Below, piece after piece: positions 16,994 through 25,296 of a stretch of DNA of 32,313 nt. This stretch comes from an uncultured Granulosicoccaceae bacterium (lineage in GTDB: Bacteria > Pseudomonadota > Gammaproteobacteria > Granulosicoccales > Granulosicoccaceae): assembly GCA_938020525.1 (NCBI GenBank), contig CALIHW010000118.1, positions 1 to 32,313 of the forward strand, written 5' to 3'. The translations under genes and the position numbers were made by a program. Under the pieces are notes generated by a model. The model worked only from the letters and a program-made list of their open reading frames with translations. It had not been told where the DNA came from and did not search any database. Each line of letters begins with the position of its first letter. Positions within the stretch are counted from its first letter, which is position 1.

Positions 16994-17935
16994 TTAGAAC
17001 GCTTTAGTCAGCAGAAGACGATAGTCAAGCAAGTCACCAGAACTGTCGCTGTCATCTGTAAACGAGTTAAGACGAGTGCTGATGTTCATACCGTTGCCTA
17101 GATCATAACCAAGATCGAAACGAAGAAGCGCATCGCCATCGTCTACATCACCAGCTTCACCCTCAAAGGTAATTCCAGCTGAGAAATCACCCCAACCGTA
17201 GCTGGCTTTTGCACCAATGGTCTCACGACCAAGATCGAAATCTTTGAATGCAACCGCAAGAGAAACTCCAGCGATCGAGTAAGAAGCACCGACTGACAAC
17301 TCATCTCTGTCATCGTCAGTACCCACACCAATACCGATGCCAAATCCAGCAGCACTGAACTTCACACCAACGCCATAACGATCGCTGCTGCCAGATGGAG
17401 AGGCGTTAGCGCCGAACGTCAAGCCACCGAAAGTACCTGTGTAGCTTATACCAAAGTTTTCACCGTCGATATCTGCCAACGGATCACCAGCAAGCTGTCC
17501 GTAACCGATTGCGTCAGGCACTTCACCAACACGGATATCACCGAAGTCACCTTTGATACCCAAGTGAATGTTATCACCAGTAGCAACATCACCAACCAAG
17601 CCAAGGTCAGTACGATAATTTGCATAGCCTTCGAGGCCATTATTCAGTGTGCCAGTTGCTTTCACATTGATGATCGAGTCATCACCGAAAACGGTAGGGT
17701 CCCCTGGACGTGCGGCAGAAACAACGTCTGCAGCAGTTGCGAAGATAGTGTCTCCGTTCGCGTCTACACCAATAGGATCGCCTTCGTTGATAGCATCAAC
17801 ATCTTCGGCGTCACTGGCAAGGATACCAATAGCAACCTGACCCGATAGAGTCACTGTGGTGCCTTCTGCCTGAGCAAGTGGTGATGCAGCAATACCTGCC
17901 AATGCCAATGCTGCCGCCGTCTTAGTGTGTTTCAT
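16994..17935 (-). CDS. General outer-membrane porin (Gram-negative porin family)
   Basis: From ATG 17935 the protein has 313 aa. The signal peptide MKHTKTAAALALAGIAASPL ends at AQA and the mature chain starts EGTTVTLSGQVAIGI, the usual first beta strand. Alternating glycine/aromatic strands run to the C-terminal LLDYRLLLTKAF, whose last phenylalanine is the signal for the BAM complex. The central part is rich in Asp and Gly (GDVDDGDALL). GGAGA lies about nine bases before this ATG; an in-frame upstream start at 17998 would put 21 odd residues before the signal peptide. It diverges from a LysR gene, which may control it. Selectivity is unknown, though the acidic loops may suggest cation preference. 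Confidence 0.9.
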   Translation of the reverse strand: MKHTKTAAALALAGIAASPLAQAEGTTVTLSGQVAIGILASDAEDVDAINEGDPIGVDANGDTIFATAADVVSAARPGDPTVFGDDSIINVKATGTLNNGLEGYANYRTDLGLVGDVATGDNIHLGIKGDFGDIRVGEVPDAIGYGQLAGDPLADIDGENFGISYTGTFGGLTFGANASPSGSSDRYGVGVKFSAAGFGIGIGVGTDDDRDELSVGASYSIAGVSLAVAFKDFDLGRETIGAKASYGWGDFSAGITFEGEAGDVDDGDALLRFDLGYDLGNGMNISTRLNSFTDDSDSSGDLLDYRLLLTKAF

Positions 17936-18381
17936 TATGTTATTTCTCCAGTCAGGTATTTCTGATTGTGTCATTGAAAATAAAAAAGCTGGCAACATTA
18001 CTTGCCATTTGCAAATCGCCTCGTTCCCACCCCATTTGACCAGTTGGCCTCAGCGACAGCGCACTGCAGTGACACCGAAACGGCCTATCACGACAATGTG
18101 TGGGAATATGCTAACGAGCTATTTGCACAAAAACAACACTTTTTTGGCGCATTGCCCTGCAAAAATGGTTGCCATAGTGAAATTTTGTGAAAATATCCTG
18201 GCATTATTCGGGTTTTATACTAAGGAGATGGCTGAAAACCCCATTCTTTGTGGTTATTTTGCGACGAATCAATTCAGCGAGCCACAGGAAACTTGCAATT
18301 TAGACACTTTTCCAATTACGCCTGCTGCGCCACCTCGTTTTGCTCGCCTCAACGATCGGACACTGACTTATACTGACGAGC
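17936..18381. promoter_or_regulatory. Divergent regulatory region between porin and LysR gene
   Basis: 446 bp with no convincing gene. It must carry the porin promoter (minus) and the LysR-gene promoter (plus). TATACT at about 18217-18222 is a plausible -10 for the LysR gene but has no good -35 at the right distance. An AT-rich stretch (AAAATAAAAAAG, near 17977-17989) sits about 45 bp before the porin start. I could not single out a LysR T-N11-A operator with confidence. An open frame at 17925-18479 runs through but overlaps the LysR start and looks random. Confidence 0.5.
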
Positions 18382-19374
18382 ATGAGCCAAAGCCAAAACC
18401 GCCATCGCCAGTTGCGAGCATTCTGTCAAACAGCAAAAACCGGCAGCATCTCCCGGGCCGCAAAAAGACTTCAGCTTAGCCAACCCTCCGTTTCGCTGCA
18501 GATTCAGTCGCTAGAGAAGGAAATTGGCATCCTTTTGTTTGAACGCCGCGGCCCACATATCCGGCTGACACCCGCCGGACAACTCCTACTGGAAATGGCA
18601 GAGCCATTGGTTGACGGCATGGACAACCTAGTAGATACGTTCAAAGCCACGGTTAGCAAGGTAACAACCGGTCCACTTGATATAGCGGCTGGCGAATCCA
18701 CACTACTCTATATACTGCCAGAACTTACCAAGCATTTTATGGATCAGTACCCCAGCATCACAGTGCGACTGCACAACGTCACCGGCAAAGACGGCACTGC
18801 AATGATGCGGGATGACTCAGCAGACTTCGCAATCGGCGCAATGGATGAAGTGCCTGCGGACCTTACTTACTACCCAATCTACAACTACAAACCGATCCTG
18901 ATAGTACCGGTTGGTCATCCACTGGCTAACAGTGGATCTGTAGCCGCAGAAGACATCAGTCCTCACGGTTTAATTCTACCGCCGAGAAGTCTCAGTACCC
19001 TCAATCAAATCGATGCTGTGTTTCAGAAACACGGCCTGCCCTGTCAAGTAGTACTCGAAGTGGGAGGCTGGGAAGTTATAAAACGCTACGTTGAGCTTGG
19101 CCTTGGCATAAGTATCGTAACCAGTTTCTGTCTTCGCGGTCACGAGAATTTAATTAAGATTCCAGTTGATAATATCTTCCCCGAACGCAGCTACGGGGTT
19201 GTCATTCGTCGCGGGAAGTTTTTATCGCCGCAAGCCAAAGCTTTTCTAGAATTTATGGAGCCGGGTTTTTTCACTACGAATGACGATGCCTCTGCTACGG
19301 AGCATTACAACGAAAACGCTAGAGCGTTAAACGACTTAAAAGACAGCTTGGGTAAAACTGAAGCACTTTTATAA
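18382..19374 (+). CDS. LysR-family transcriptional regulator
   Basis: 330 aa. Residues about 8-66 are the winged helix-turn-helix (RQLRAFCQTAKTGSISRAAK, then LQLSQPSVSLQIQSLEKEIG and LLFERRGPHIRLTPAG), followed by the linker helix and a periplasmic-binding-protein-like effector domain. Within that domain GGWEVIKRYVELGLGISIVT resembles the CysB-like subgroup, but the N-terminus is not that of CysB, so I do not assign the name. The C-terminal 30 residues (after EFMEPGFFTT) are acidic and unusual. Being divergent from the porin, it is a candidate regulator of that gene. It precedes the Nudix gene by 100 bp on the same strand. Confidence 0.88.
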   Translation: MSQSQNRHRQLRAFCQTAKTGSISRAAKRLQLSQPSVSLQIQSLEKEIGILLFERRGPHIRLTPAGQLLLEMAEPLVDGMDNLVDTFKATVSKVTTGPLDIAAGESTLLYILPELTKHFMDQYPSITVRLHNVTGKDGTAMMRDDSADFAIGAMDEVPADLTYYPIYNYKPILIVPVGHPLANSGSVAAEDISPHGLILPPRSLSTLNQIDAVFQKHGLPCQVVLEVGGWEVIKRYVELGLGISIVTSFCLRGHENLIKIPVDNIFPERSYGVVIRRGKFLSPQAKAFLEFMEPGFFTTNDDASATEHYNENARALNDLKDSLGKTEALL

Positions 19375-19474
19375 TCAACGCCGATGTATGTTTAAAACAA
19401 GGATCGAAGAATTGAATTGCCCGCTGGTCAACTCTTGCCCAGCCGGATCAACTCTTAACAAGCAGTGACAAACT

Positions 19475-19912
19475 ATGGTCTGGAAACCTCATTCAACCGT
19501 TGCAGCAGTAATAGAACGCGACAACAAATTTCTGATGGTCAAAGAATTAATCGATCGGCAACCCGTTTTCAATCAACCAGCGGGTCATCTCGAAGACAGT
19601 GAGAGCATGCTCCAAGCGATAGTGCGTGAAGTGAAAGAGGAAACCGCATGGGATTTTACACCTCGCGGAATTATTGGTATTTATCGCTGGCGACACCCCG
19701 CCAAACTTCACACATATATGCGAACTTCTTTCTTTGGTGAAGTTGGCAATTATGACTCTTTACAAAAACTGGATAGCGTCATCCTTTCTGCTGATTGGTA
19801 TAATCGTTCGGAGCTTGAAAATATGAACCTTCGAAGCCCTATGGTCTTGCGCAATATTGATGACTACTTAAGTGGGAAAAATTATCCGCTGGAGCTACTA
19901 CAAGATGTTTAA
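19475..19912 (+). CDS. nudJ: Nudix hydrolase, NudJ-like
   Basis: 145 aa. The Nudix box spans residues 37-59 (GHLEDSESML...REVKEETAW): all catalytic glutamates and the arginine are kept, while the usual late glycine is alanine. Size, the N-terminal WKPHSTVAAVIERDNKFL and position directly before mnmA match NudJ, which hydrolyses nucleoside di- and triphosphates and thiamine-pyrophosphate precursors (HMP-PP). The gene ends 27 bp before the probable mnmA start, so they are likely co-transcribed, as in other gammaproteobacteria. Confidence 0.82.
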   Translation: MVWKPHSTVAAVIERDNKFLMVKELIDRQPVFNQPAGHLEDSESMLQAIVREVKEETAWDFTPRGIIGIYRWRHPAKLHTYMRTSFFGEVGNYDSLQKLDSVILSADWYNRSELENMNLRSPMVLRNIDDYLSGKNYPLELLQDV

Positions 19913-19939
19913 GGCACTATCCCAAACCGTGCTCTTCCG

Positions 19940-21034
19940 TTGAGTATTGAAGTTCAACAAGTTGTCCTGGGGGTTTCCGGCGGAGTAGATTCAGCCGTAG
20001 CTGCGCATATATTAAAACAAAGTGAAGAATATAATGTTCAAGCAGTGTTCATGCAAAACTGGGATGAAGAAGGTGACGATTATTGCACAGCAGTTGAAGA
20101 CTTCCGAGATGCATCCGGTATATGCGATCTACTGAACATACCATTGAGTAGTGTAAATTTCTCTGAGGACTACTGGAGAAATGTATTCGCAGAATTTCTT
20201 GAAGAGTACACATCTGGCAGAACCCCCAATCCGGACATTCTCTGCAATAAAGAAATCAAGTTCAAAGCATTTCTGGATCATGCAAAGTCACTCGGTGCGA
20301 GTAAAATTGCAACCGGCCACTATGTACAAACGGATTACGCAGCAGATGGCAGGGTCAGGCTGCTGCGTGGTGCGGATCAAAATAAAGATCAATCATACTT
20401 TCTGCATACGCTTAGCCAGAAGCAACTCGCGCATGCTCTTTTTCCGGTTGGCAAACTACAAAAGACTGATCTGCGCGATCTGGCACAGGATCTTAATCTG
20501 CAGGTTCATGATAAAAAAGACAGCACAGGGATCTGTTTTATCGGCGAGCGGAAGTTTGCAGATTTTCTAGCCGAATACGTCGCTGCAAAACCAGGCGTAA
20601 TCAAAACCCCGGACGGAGACGTTGTCGGCAATCACAATGGAATTGCGTTTTACACTATTGGCCAGCGCCAGGGGCTCGGCATCGGTGGCAACGCAAACTA
20701 TCCGGCAGAGCCGTGGTATGTCGCAGATAAACTCGTCGACTCAAACGAATTGATAGCTGTACAAGGCCATGACCACCCTCGCCTGCACAAAAACACCTTG
20801 CAAGCCGTTAAACTTCACTGGATAAGACAATCACCATCTGACGGTTTCAAATGCACTGCGAAGACCCGATATCGACAACAAGATCAGGAATGTACGATTC
20901 ATTTCAAGAGCGACACCAGGGCAGTGGTGGATTTTGATCACAGTGTACGTGCGATCACTCCAGGACAGTCGATTGTTTTTTACGACGGTGATGAATGTCT
21001 GGGTGGTGGAATCATTGAAAAAGCGTCAGACTAG
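19940..21034 (+). CDS. mnmA: tRNA-specific 2-thiouridylase MnmA
   Basis: 364 aa. It makes the 2-thio group of mnm5s2U34 in tRNAs for Lys, Glu and Gln, using ATP and sulfur relayed by the Tus proteins. The P-loop GVSGGVDSA (11-19), the catalytic cysteines C102 (NPDILCN) and C199 (STGICFIGERKF) and the tRNA-contact segment GHYVQ are all present and in E. coli numbering. No ATG or GTG is available before the P-loop; TTG 19940 is the only reasonable start and no strong Shine-Dalgarno precedes it, so translation may rely on coupling to the Nudix gene. Confidence 0.95.
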   Translation: MSIEVQQVVLGVSGGVDSAVAAHILKQSEEYNVQAVFMQNWDEEGDDYCTAVEDFRDASGICDLLNIPLSSVNFSEDYWRNVFAEFLEEYTSGRTPNPDILCNKEIKFKAFLDHAKSLGASKIATGHYVQTDYAADGRVRLLRGADQNKDQSYFLHTLSQKQLAHALFPVGKLQKTDLRDLAQDLNLQVHDKKDSTGICFIGERKFADFLAEYVAAKPGVIKTPDGDVVGNHNGIAFYTIGQRQGLGIGGNANYPAEPWYVADKLVDSNELIAVQGHDHPRLHKNTLQAVKLHWIRQSPSDGFKCTAKTRYRQQDQECTIHFKSDTRAVVDFDHSVRAITPGQSIVFYDGDECLGGGIIEKASD

Positions 21035-21155
21035 CCAGGAGTCTGCATTGATGATTGATCATCAACAATTCATAATTCGTCAGGGAAATATAAAATTTGC
21101 ACAAGCTTACTGGTCGTGTGAAAACTCGAGCTTTTTCAAGAATGGTGTTTTGTAG

Positions 21156-21779
21156 TTGATTACCTCACTGGAAAATCAAACAATGGCTCTGTCAGGGCTA
21201 TTTCTCACCGCAGGGCTGGTACAAAACATTGCCTCTTCCGGCGAGTTTGATGAAGACAATATGCGCGTTGCCCTTGAGTCAGTTTTTACGCTGGACGCCG
21301 ACTCGGTCGAATCGATTTATGGCAGCAAAGAGAATCTCCGCAGCGGGCAACGCCGACTAATCGATCAGCTCAGTGGCGCAGGCACAAAGCCGGATCTGCA
21401 ACTTACGCAATATATTCTTAATCTGATTAAGCTTGAGAGTAAATGCCAGTCTGACAATGACCTGCTTGATCGTATTCGCCGTGGTATTGAGAATGCCGAA
21501 CAGATGCGTACCCACTACGATACGCTCGATGACGAAGTCATCTCTATTCTGGCTAAAATCTATACAGACAACATAAGCAATCTTTCACCTCGCATCGTCG
21601 TCCATGGAGCACGTGAATATCTTGAGCAACCCGAACACGCTAACCGGATTAGAGCATGCTTGCTGGCAGGATTGCGATCAGCCGTGTTGTGGAGTCAGTG
21701 CGGAGGCACCCGGTGGAAAATAGTTTCCGGCAGACAGAGCTATATACAGCAGGCACGTCGCGACCTGGGACTCAACTAA
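21156..21779 (+). CDS. hflD: HflD-like protein
   Basis: 207 aa. HflD is a mostly helical, membrane-associated protein that in E. coli interacts with lambda CII and affects lysogenisation; its housekeeping role is unclear. Alignment by eye with the family is good: MALSGLFLTAGLVQNIASSG near the start, YGSKENLRSG, the RQLIDQLSG-like segment, LIKLESK and SPRIVVHGAREYLEQPEHANRIRACLLAGLRSAVLW near the end. TTG 21156 is the first start after an in-frame TAG at 21153; ATG 21183 would trim nine residues and also fits. It follows mnmA by 121 bp, the normal order. Confidence 0.92.
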   Translation: MITSLENQTMALSGLFLTAGLVQNIASSGEFDEDNMRVALESVFTLDADSVESIYGSKENLRSGQRRLIDQLSGAGTKPDLQLTQYILNLIKLESKCQSDNDLLDRIRRGIENAEQMRTHYDTLDDEVISILAKIYTDNISNLSPRIVVHGAREYLEQPEHANRIRACLLAGLRSAVLWSQCGGTRWKIVSGRQSYIQQARRDLGLN

Positions 21780-22043
21780 AACCAGAATTCGTTGCAGCAT
21801 AGCTACCACATTTCTTTGCGGTTAACCCACAAAACCTGAATGCGAACTAATACATCTGGAGAACCATGTTCCAGAAATTAGCTAATAGCGATTACAAACC
21901 TACACTTTAAAGTCACAGCTGGATCAAATTGATGGCCAGAACAGTGATGAGCTGATCAGTCGAAAGAGTGAGGCTATTCACAAATAGTATTCAATGTAAC
22001 GCTGTACCTCCCGCTACAACTACTTTGAATACCGATTGTTGTG
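21780..22043. other. Gene-free stretch after hflD
   Basis: 264 bp between hflD and the glycosyltransferase gene. No terminator hairpin with a T-run, no tRNA-like fold and no ORF with a ribosome-binding site were seen. A promoter for the next gene is expected here but none stands out. Confidence 0.4.
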
Positions 22044-23132
22044 ATGCCTCACGCCAAAACACCTCACACAACGTTACCTAACTGCCTGATTTGTATGGGC
22101 GGTGAGAGTACGCTTGAGATAACCGAGGCAATCCAAAGTGAACCGTTTGCGCTCGAGTGCAATGTCGAGTACTTCGCAAATGTGATGCAAGAACTCAGAG
22201 GTTCACTGCATCGCTTTGAAGAATACACATTCGTCTTTACCCGCAGTGTGGATGAACTCCCGGCTAAGTTCGATCAATTACCCAACCTTGTTGTGCTTGT
22301 GATGGGCGACGAGTGGGCCAGAGTTCCAGTATACGCTGAACGGGTACACGCAGTCTTCAAAGCACCCGGACAGCATATGAAGCTCGCTACTCACTACGGC
22401 TGGTGGCGATTTAATCTGATGACATCGGTGCAGTATCTTCGTCAGCAATTGAAACGATTCCCACGCTATCACCGTGATCGAATGCAGAATATATTCGCTA
22501 TTCCATACGGGTACTATCGGTTGCCAAAGCGCACCGATGTTACTCCGATCAACGATCGTTCTCTTGATGCTTCATTCACCGGCAGTATTGATCACAAGAA
22601 GGTATTGGGTGGGTTGGTAAAAACTGCCAAAGTATTATCCCGTGAGCGGATGGTTGAAGTCGTGCAGAACTGGAAGTCAGGCAAGCCATATAATATAGAC
22701 GTTAAACTATCAAGCTACTTTCCAAAAGCAAAAGACAAACCTGAGCATGATGACTATCCGCAGGTCCTGATGGACACTAAAATTTGTCTGTCGCCGCGTG
22801 GAACTCACCTTGAGACTTATCGCCTTTGTGAAGGTATGTACTACGGCTGTGTAGTAATTGCAGAGGAACAACCAGATCACTGGTTTGCAAATAACTCACC
22901 GGCAATTATTATCAAAGACTGGAATAACCTGCCCGATCTCCTGGATAGACTTTTAGAGAACCCGGAACAACTTAAAAAAATTCAACAAGCCTCACTGGAT
23001 TATTGGGACTCTACTTTGTCACCAGCGCCAGTAGCTGCGTATATATCAAAAACGCTTTCAAAGTTGACTCCAAAGCTAGCTGCCAACGAAAGCGATGTAC
23101 AGTCACTGGAATCGCTACATAAGGCTGGTTAG
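22044..23132 (+). CDS. Exostosin-like (GT47-type) glycosyltransferase domain protein
   Basis: 362 aa from ATG 22044 (a GTG at 22041 immediately precedes it). Residues about 240-275 (YPQVLMDTKICLSPRGT, then HLETYRLCEGMYYGCVVIAE) match the nucleotide-sugar-binding block of exostosin-type enzymes (CLCPRG...RLVEAL..GCIPVI). The N-terminal half is a Rossmann-like domain (LPNLVVLVMGDEW). No signal peptide or TM helix is evident, so it would act in the cytosol on a glycan or glycoconjugate precursor. It stands alone, without other polysaccharide genes next to it; the acceptor and donor are unknown. Confidence 0.65.
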   Translation: MPHAKTPHTTLPNCLICMGGESTLEITEAIQSEPFALECNVEYFANVMQELRGSLHRFEEYTFVFTRSVDELPAKFDQLPNLVVLVMGDEWARVPVYAERVHAVFKAPGQHMKLATHYGWWRFNLMTSVQYLRQQLKRFPRYHRDRMQNIFAIPYGYYRLPKRTDVTPINDRSLDASFTGSIDHKKVLGGLVKTAKVLSRERMVEVVQNWKSGKPYNIDVKLSSYFPKAKDKPEHDDYPQVLMDTKICLSPRGTHLETYRLCEGMYYGCVVIAEEQPDHWFANNSPAIIIKDWNNLPDLLDRLLENPEQLKKIQQASLDYWDSTLSPAPVAAYISKTLSKLTPKLAANESDVQSLESLHKAG

Positions 23133-23155
23133 TAACAGTTGGTTATCAATAGTTG

Positions 23156-24325
23156 TTAACTCAGGGTCGTCAGCAAACCTGCCATCATTTGTGCCCTGGA
23201 TACCAAGCTGTCAATCTGAATTCTTTCCGCGCGACTTTGCATACCGACGCCAATCACACCGAGTCCGTCGAGTGTTTTAATACCCATACCTCCCGAGATA
23301 TTCGCAAGCGAACCACTCGCCCCGGTAACAGCATTCAGAGTCAGACCTTGCACCTCTGCAACCTGACACGCATAGCTTAGCAGTGAGTTGTTATCTGATT
23401 GCCCGTCATTACATTCCCCTTGATCAGATTGCCATAAGGGCAAGGATACAGATCGATTTACGTGCAGACCTTTATCAGGATTGGGTGAGTTAAGCGCCAT
23501 TATCTTTTTATAGCTCTCGGCAACATCTGCTTCTGTTACGGCTTCTGAGATCACTTCAGCTGTGCATTTTTCAGCAAAGTTAACCCATTGACCCGATTTT
23601 ATAGCACCAACTTTGAATCGACATCCTTCGGTGCTCATTTTGTCAATGTCCACAATGTGGCGAGCCATTAGCGAAATTGCTGATTCCGAATAACTTTCCG
23701 GTACAGAGTCAACTTTTACGTCAAGCTTGTATCGTTGCTCTGCGTACCTTCCGGAATATACGGTTTGCGCATCTCTTGCAGTACCTGGCACCAAAACATA
23801 TTTACTTTGGCGTGCCGTCGCCTCAATTAACTCCCGTGTCGACGGACAGCCAAGCTCTTTATCAGAGACGATCAAAAACGTCACCGGCAAATTTAACCTA
23901 TGATCCAGCCGTATGAGCTGTTGCACAGCTACAAGGGAAATATATAAACCAGCCTTCATTGCGGCGATACCAGGCCCCCACAGGTAGTTGCCGTCTCTTC
24001 GATAAGGCATTGAAGCAAGGCTTCCGATCTCGTGCACAGTATCAGCGTGACCACAGATCAGTATCCCTGGCTGGTTGCTTCTACCCTGGTTGAACCTGTC
24101 GTTGAAATTTCCAGCTGGATTAATGCAGGCTCGCAACGAGTCTGCGTACCCCATACGCCCGGGTATGCGCTCTATCACAGCGCCCATAGTCGCTAGATCG
24201 TACGATGCAAGGTCGACTATTTTGTTTACCGCTTTGGAATCAGTTGTAGGGCTCTCTGATTCAACCCATAAACGCAGACCTGCGATCATTTGCTCTGTGT
24301 CGAATGGAATTTCGGTAACGTTCAT
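23156..24325 (-). CDS. M20-family peptidase homologue lacking active-site residues
   Basis: 389 aa with an M20 fold: GILICGHADTV at 87-97, dimerisation-domain segment about 195-300, and the C-terminal GLGVIGVGMQSRAERIQIDSLV typical of CPG2-like enzymes. Only H93 and D95 of the first metal site and one glutamate (E157) remain. The bridging aspartate of G-x-x-DMKGG is alanine (GIAAMKAG, 119-126); the catalytic base of DEExG is lysine (SDKELG, 154-159); the EP motif is VPGT (179-182); and the last histidine (GAH) is glutamine (GMQ, 361-363). The frame is intact, so this looks like a maintained pseudo-enzyme, not a decaying gene. It is the third gene of a same-strand set with an EamA transporter (45 bp away) and a binding-domain protein. 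Confidence 0.85.
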   Translation of the reverse strand: MNVTEIPFDTEQMIAGLRLWVESESPTTDSKAVNKIVDLASYDLATMGAVIERIPGRMGYADSLRACINPAGNFNDRFNQGRSNQPGILICGHADTVHEIGSLASMPYRRDGNYLWGPGIAAMKAGLYISLVAVQQLIRLDHRLNLPVTFLIVSDKELGCPSTRELIEATARQSKYVLVPGTARDAQTVYSGRYAEQRYKLDVKVDSVPESYSESAISLMARHIVDIDKMSTEGCRFKVGAIKSGQWVNFAEKCTAEVISEAVTEADVAESYKKIMALNSPNPDKGLHVNRSVSLPLWQSDQGECNDGQSDNNSLLSYACQVAEVQGLTLNAVTGASGSLANISGGMGIKTLDGLGVIGVGMQSRAERIQIDSLVSRAQMMAGLLTTLS

Positions 24326-24370
24326 ATCTGAATTGTAGAGCGGTTAATATTACAGACAAACATAGTAACC

Positions 24371-25276
24371 CTACTTTGCGACAGATTGAGAGTTCGATCT
24401 TGCATTGACCAGCGCGATTCCAAACGATACCAGCACTAACGCTGCCAACACGTTCCAGCCTATGGACTCACCTAATATGACATAGCCAAACACTACGCCA
24501 AACACCGGTGCAAGAAAGCTATAGACAGCCATATCTGCAGCCGGATACACAGATAGCACCCAAAACCAGGACAAAAACCCGACACTGACAACCACCAACA
24601 CCTGAAAGCTAAATATTCCATAAATTAACGCTGTGGGCTCGCGCCATGTTTCTCCGATCCACAATGCACCGAATATCAGCAACGGTGCAGACACCGCAAG
24701 TTGATATAACAGCTGCATCTCTGGACTGGAATTAGACAAACCGGTTGTACGTGCAAGTAATGCAATCGCCGCCCAAAGTATAGAGGCTGTCAGACACAAC
24801 AGATCACCGGTAAGCGCTTTATCACTTACCGGATCAGCGTTAACCAGTAAAGCCACTACAACACCAATACAAGCCAAACCTAACCCCAGCATACGAAGCT
24901 TAGTCAAAACCTCCCCCGGGATTAGAAAATGCGCTCCGACAGCTACCCAGACAGGCATGGTGTAAAACAACACAGACGCTCTGGCAACCGATGTATAGTC
25001 GAGCCCGATGAATACCATCGTAAACTCAAGTGCAAAGAGAATTCCGGCAGCGATACCTGGCCACAAACTCCCATCAGTGACGCTCAGCCTTCTTCTCATC
25101 AGCAGTGCAAATATCAGCACTGGCACAAACGCACAGGCAGAACGCAGCCCGGCTTGAAATACCGGATTCATTCCAGCGTTTACGAGTTTGACCAACACTT
25201 GATTGAGCCCTAAAAGGGCTGAAAACAGTACCAGCACTATAGCGCCGAAGCTGTCGATACTTGGTTTACGCTCCAT
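24371..25276 (-). CDS. EamA/DMT-family transporter (RhaT/YdcZ-like)
   Basis: 301 aa from ATG 25276; a GTG at 25306 would overlap the upstream gene by ten bases. Ten hydrophobic helices in two EamA repeats are visible (first GAIVLVLFSALLGLNQVLVK..., second LTGDLLCLTASILWAAIALL...), with the conserved TSVARASVLFYTMPVWVAV and PVFGVVFGYVILGESIGWN blocks at the ends of the repeats. This superfamily exports amino acids and other metabolites or takes up small solutes across the inner membrane. Its flanks (a binding-domain protein and a dead M20 homologue) suggest an amino acid or acyl-amino acid as ligand, which is inference. Confidence 0.88.
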   Translation of the reverse strand: MERKPSIDSFGAIVLVLFSALLGLNQVLVKLVNAGMNPVFQAGLRSACAFVPVLIFALLMRRRLSVTDGSLWPGIAAGILFALEFTMVFIGLDYTSVARASVLFYTMPVWVAVGAHFLIPGEVLTKLRMLGLGLACIGVVVALLVNADPVSDKALTGDLLCLTASILWAAIALLARTTGLSNSSPEMQLLYQLAVSAPLLIFGALWIGETWREPTALIYGIFSFQVLVVVSVGFLSWFWVLSVYPAADMAVYSFLAPVFGVVFGYVILGESIGWNVLAALVLVSFGIALVNARSNSQSVAK

Positions 25277-25296
25277 TTCAGGCTTGCGCTGCCAAT

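Noticed and set aside
17925..18479. 184-codon open frame on the plus strand across the porin-LysR gap
   Set aside because: It overlaps both the porin signal peptide and the LysR DNA-binding domain in another frame, and its composition is random with no recognisable motif.
18382..19374. Naming the LysR gene cysB
   Set aside because: Only part of the effector domain resembles CysB; the N-terminal region lacks the CysB pattern and no sulfur genes are nearby.
21048..21065. 7-bp perfect inverted repeat (TTGATGA/TCATCAA) between mnmA and hflD
   Set aside because: The stem is short and AT-rich with no T-run, so it is not a terminator, and no operator family could be assigned.
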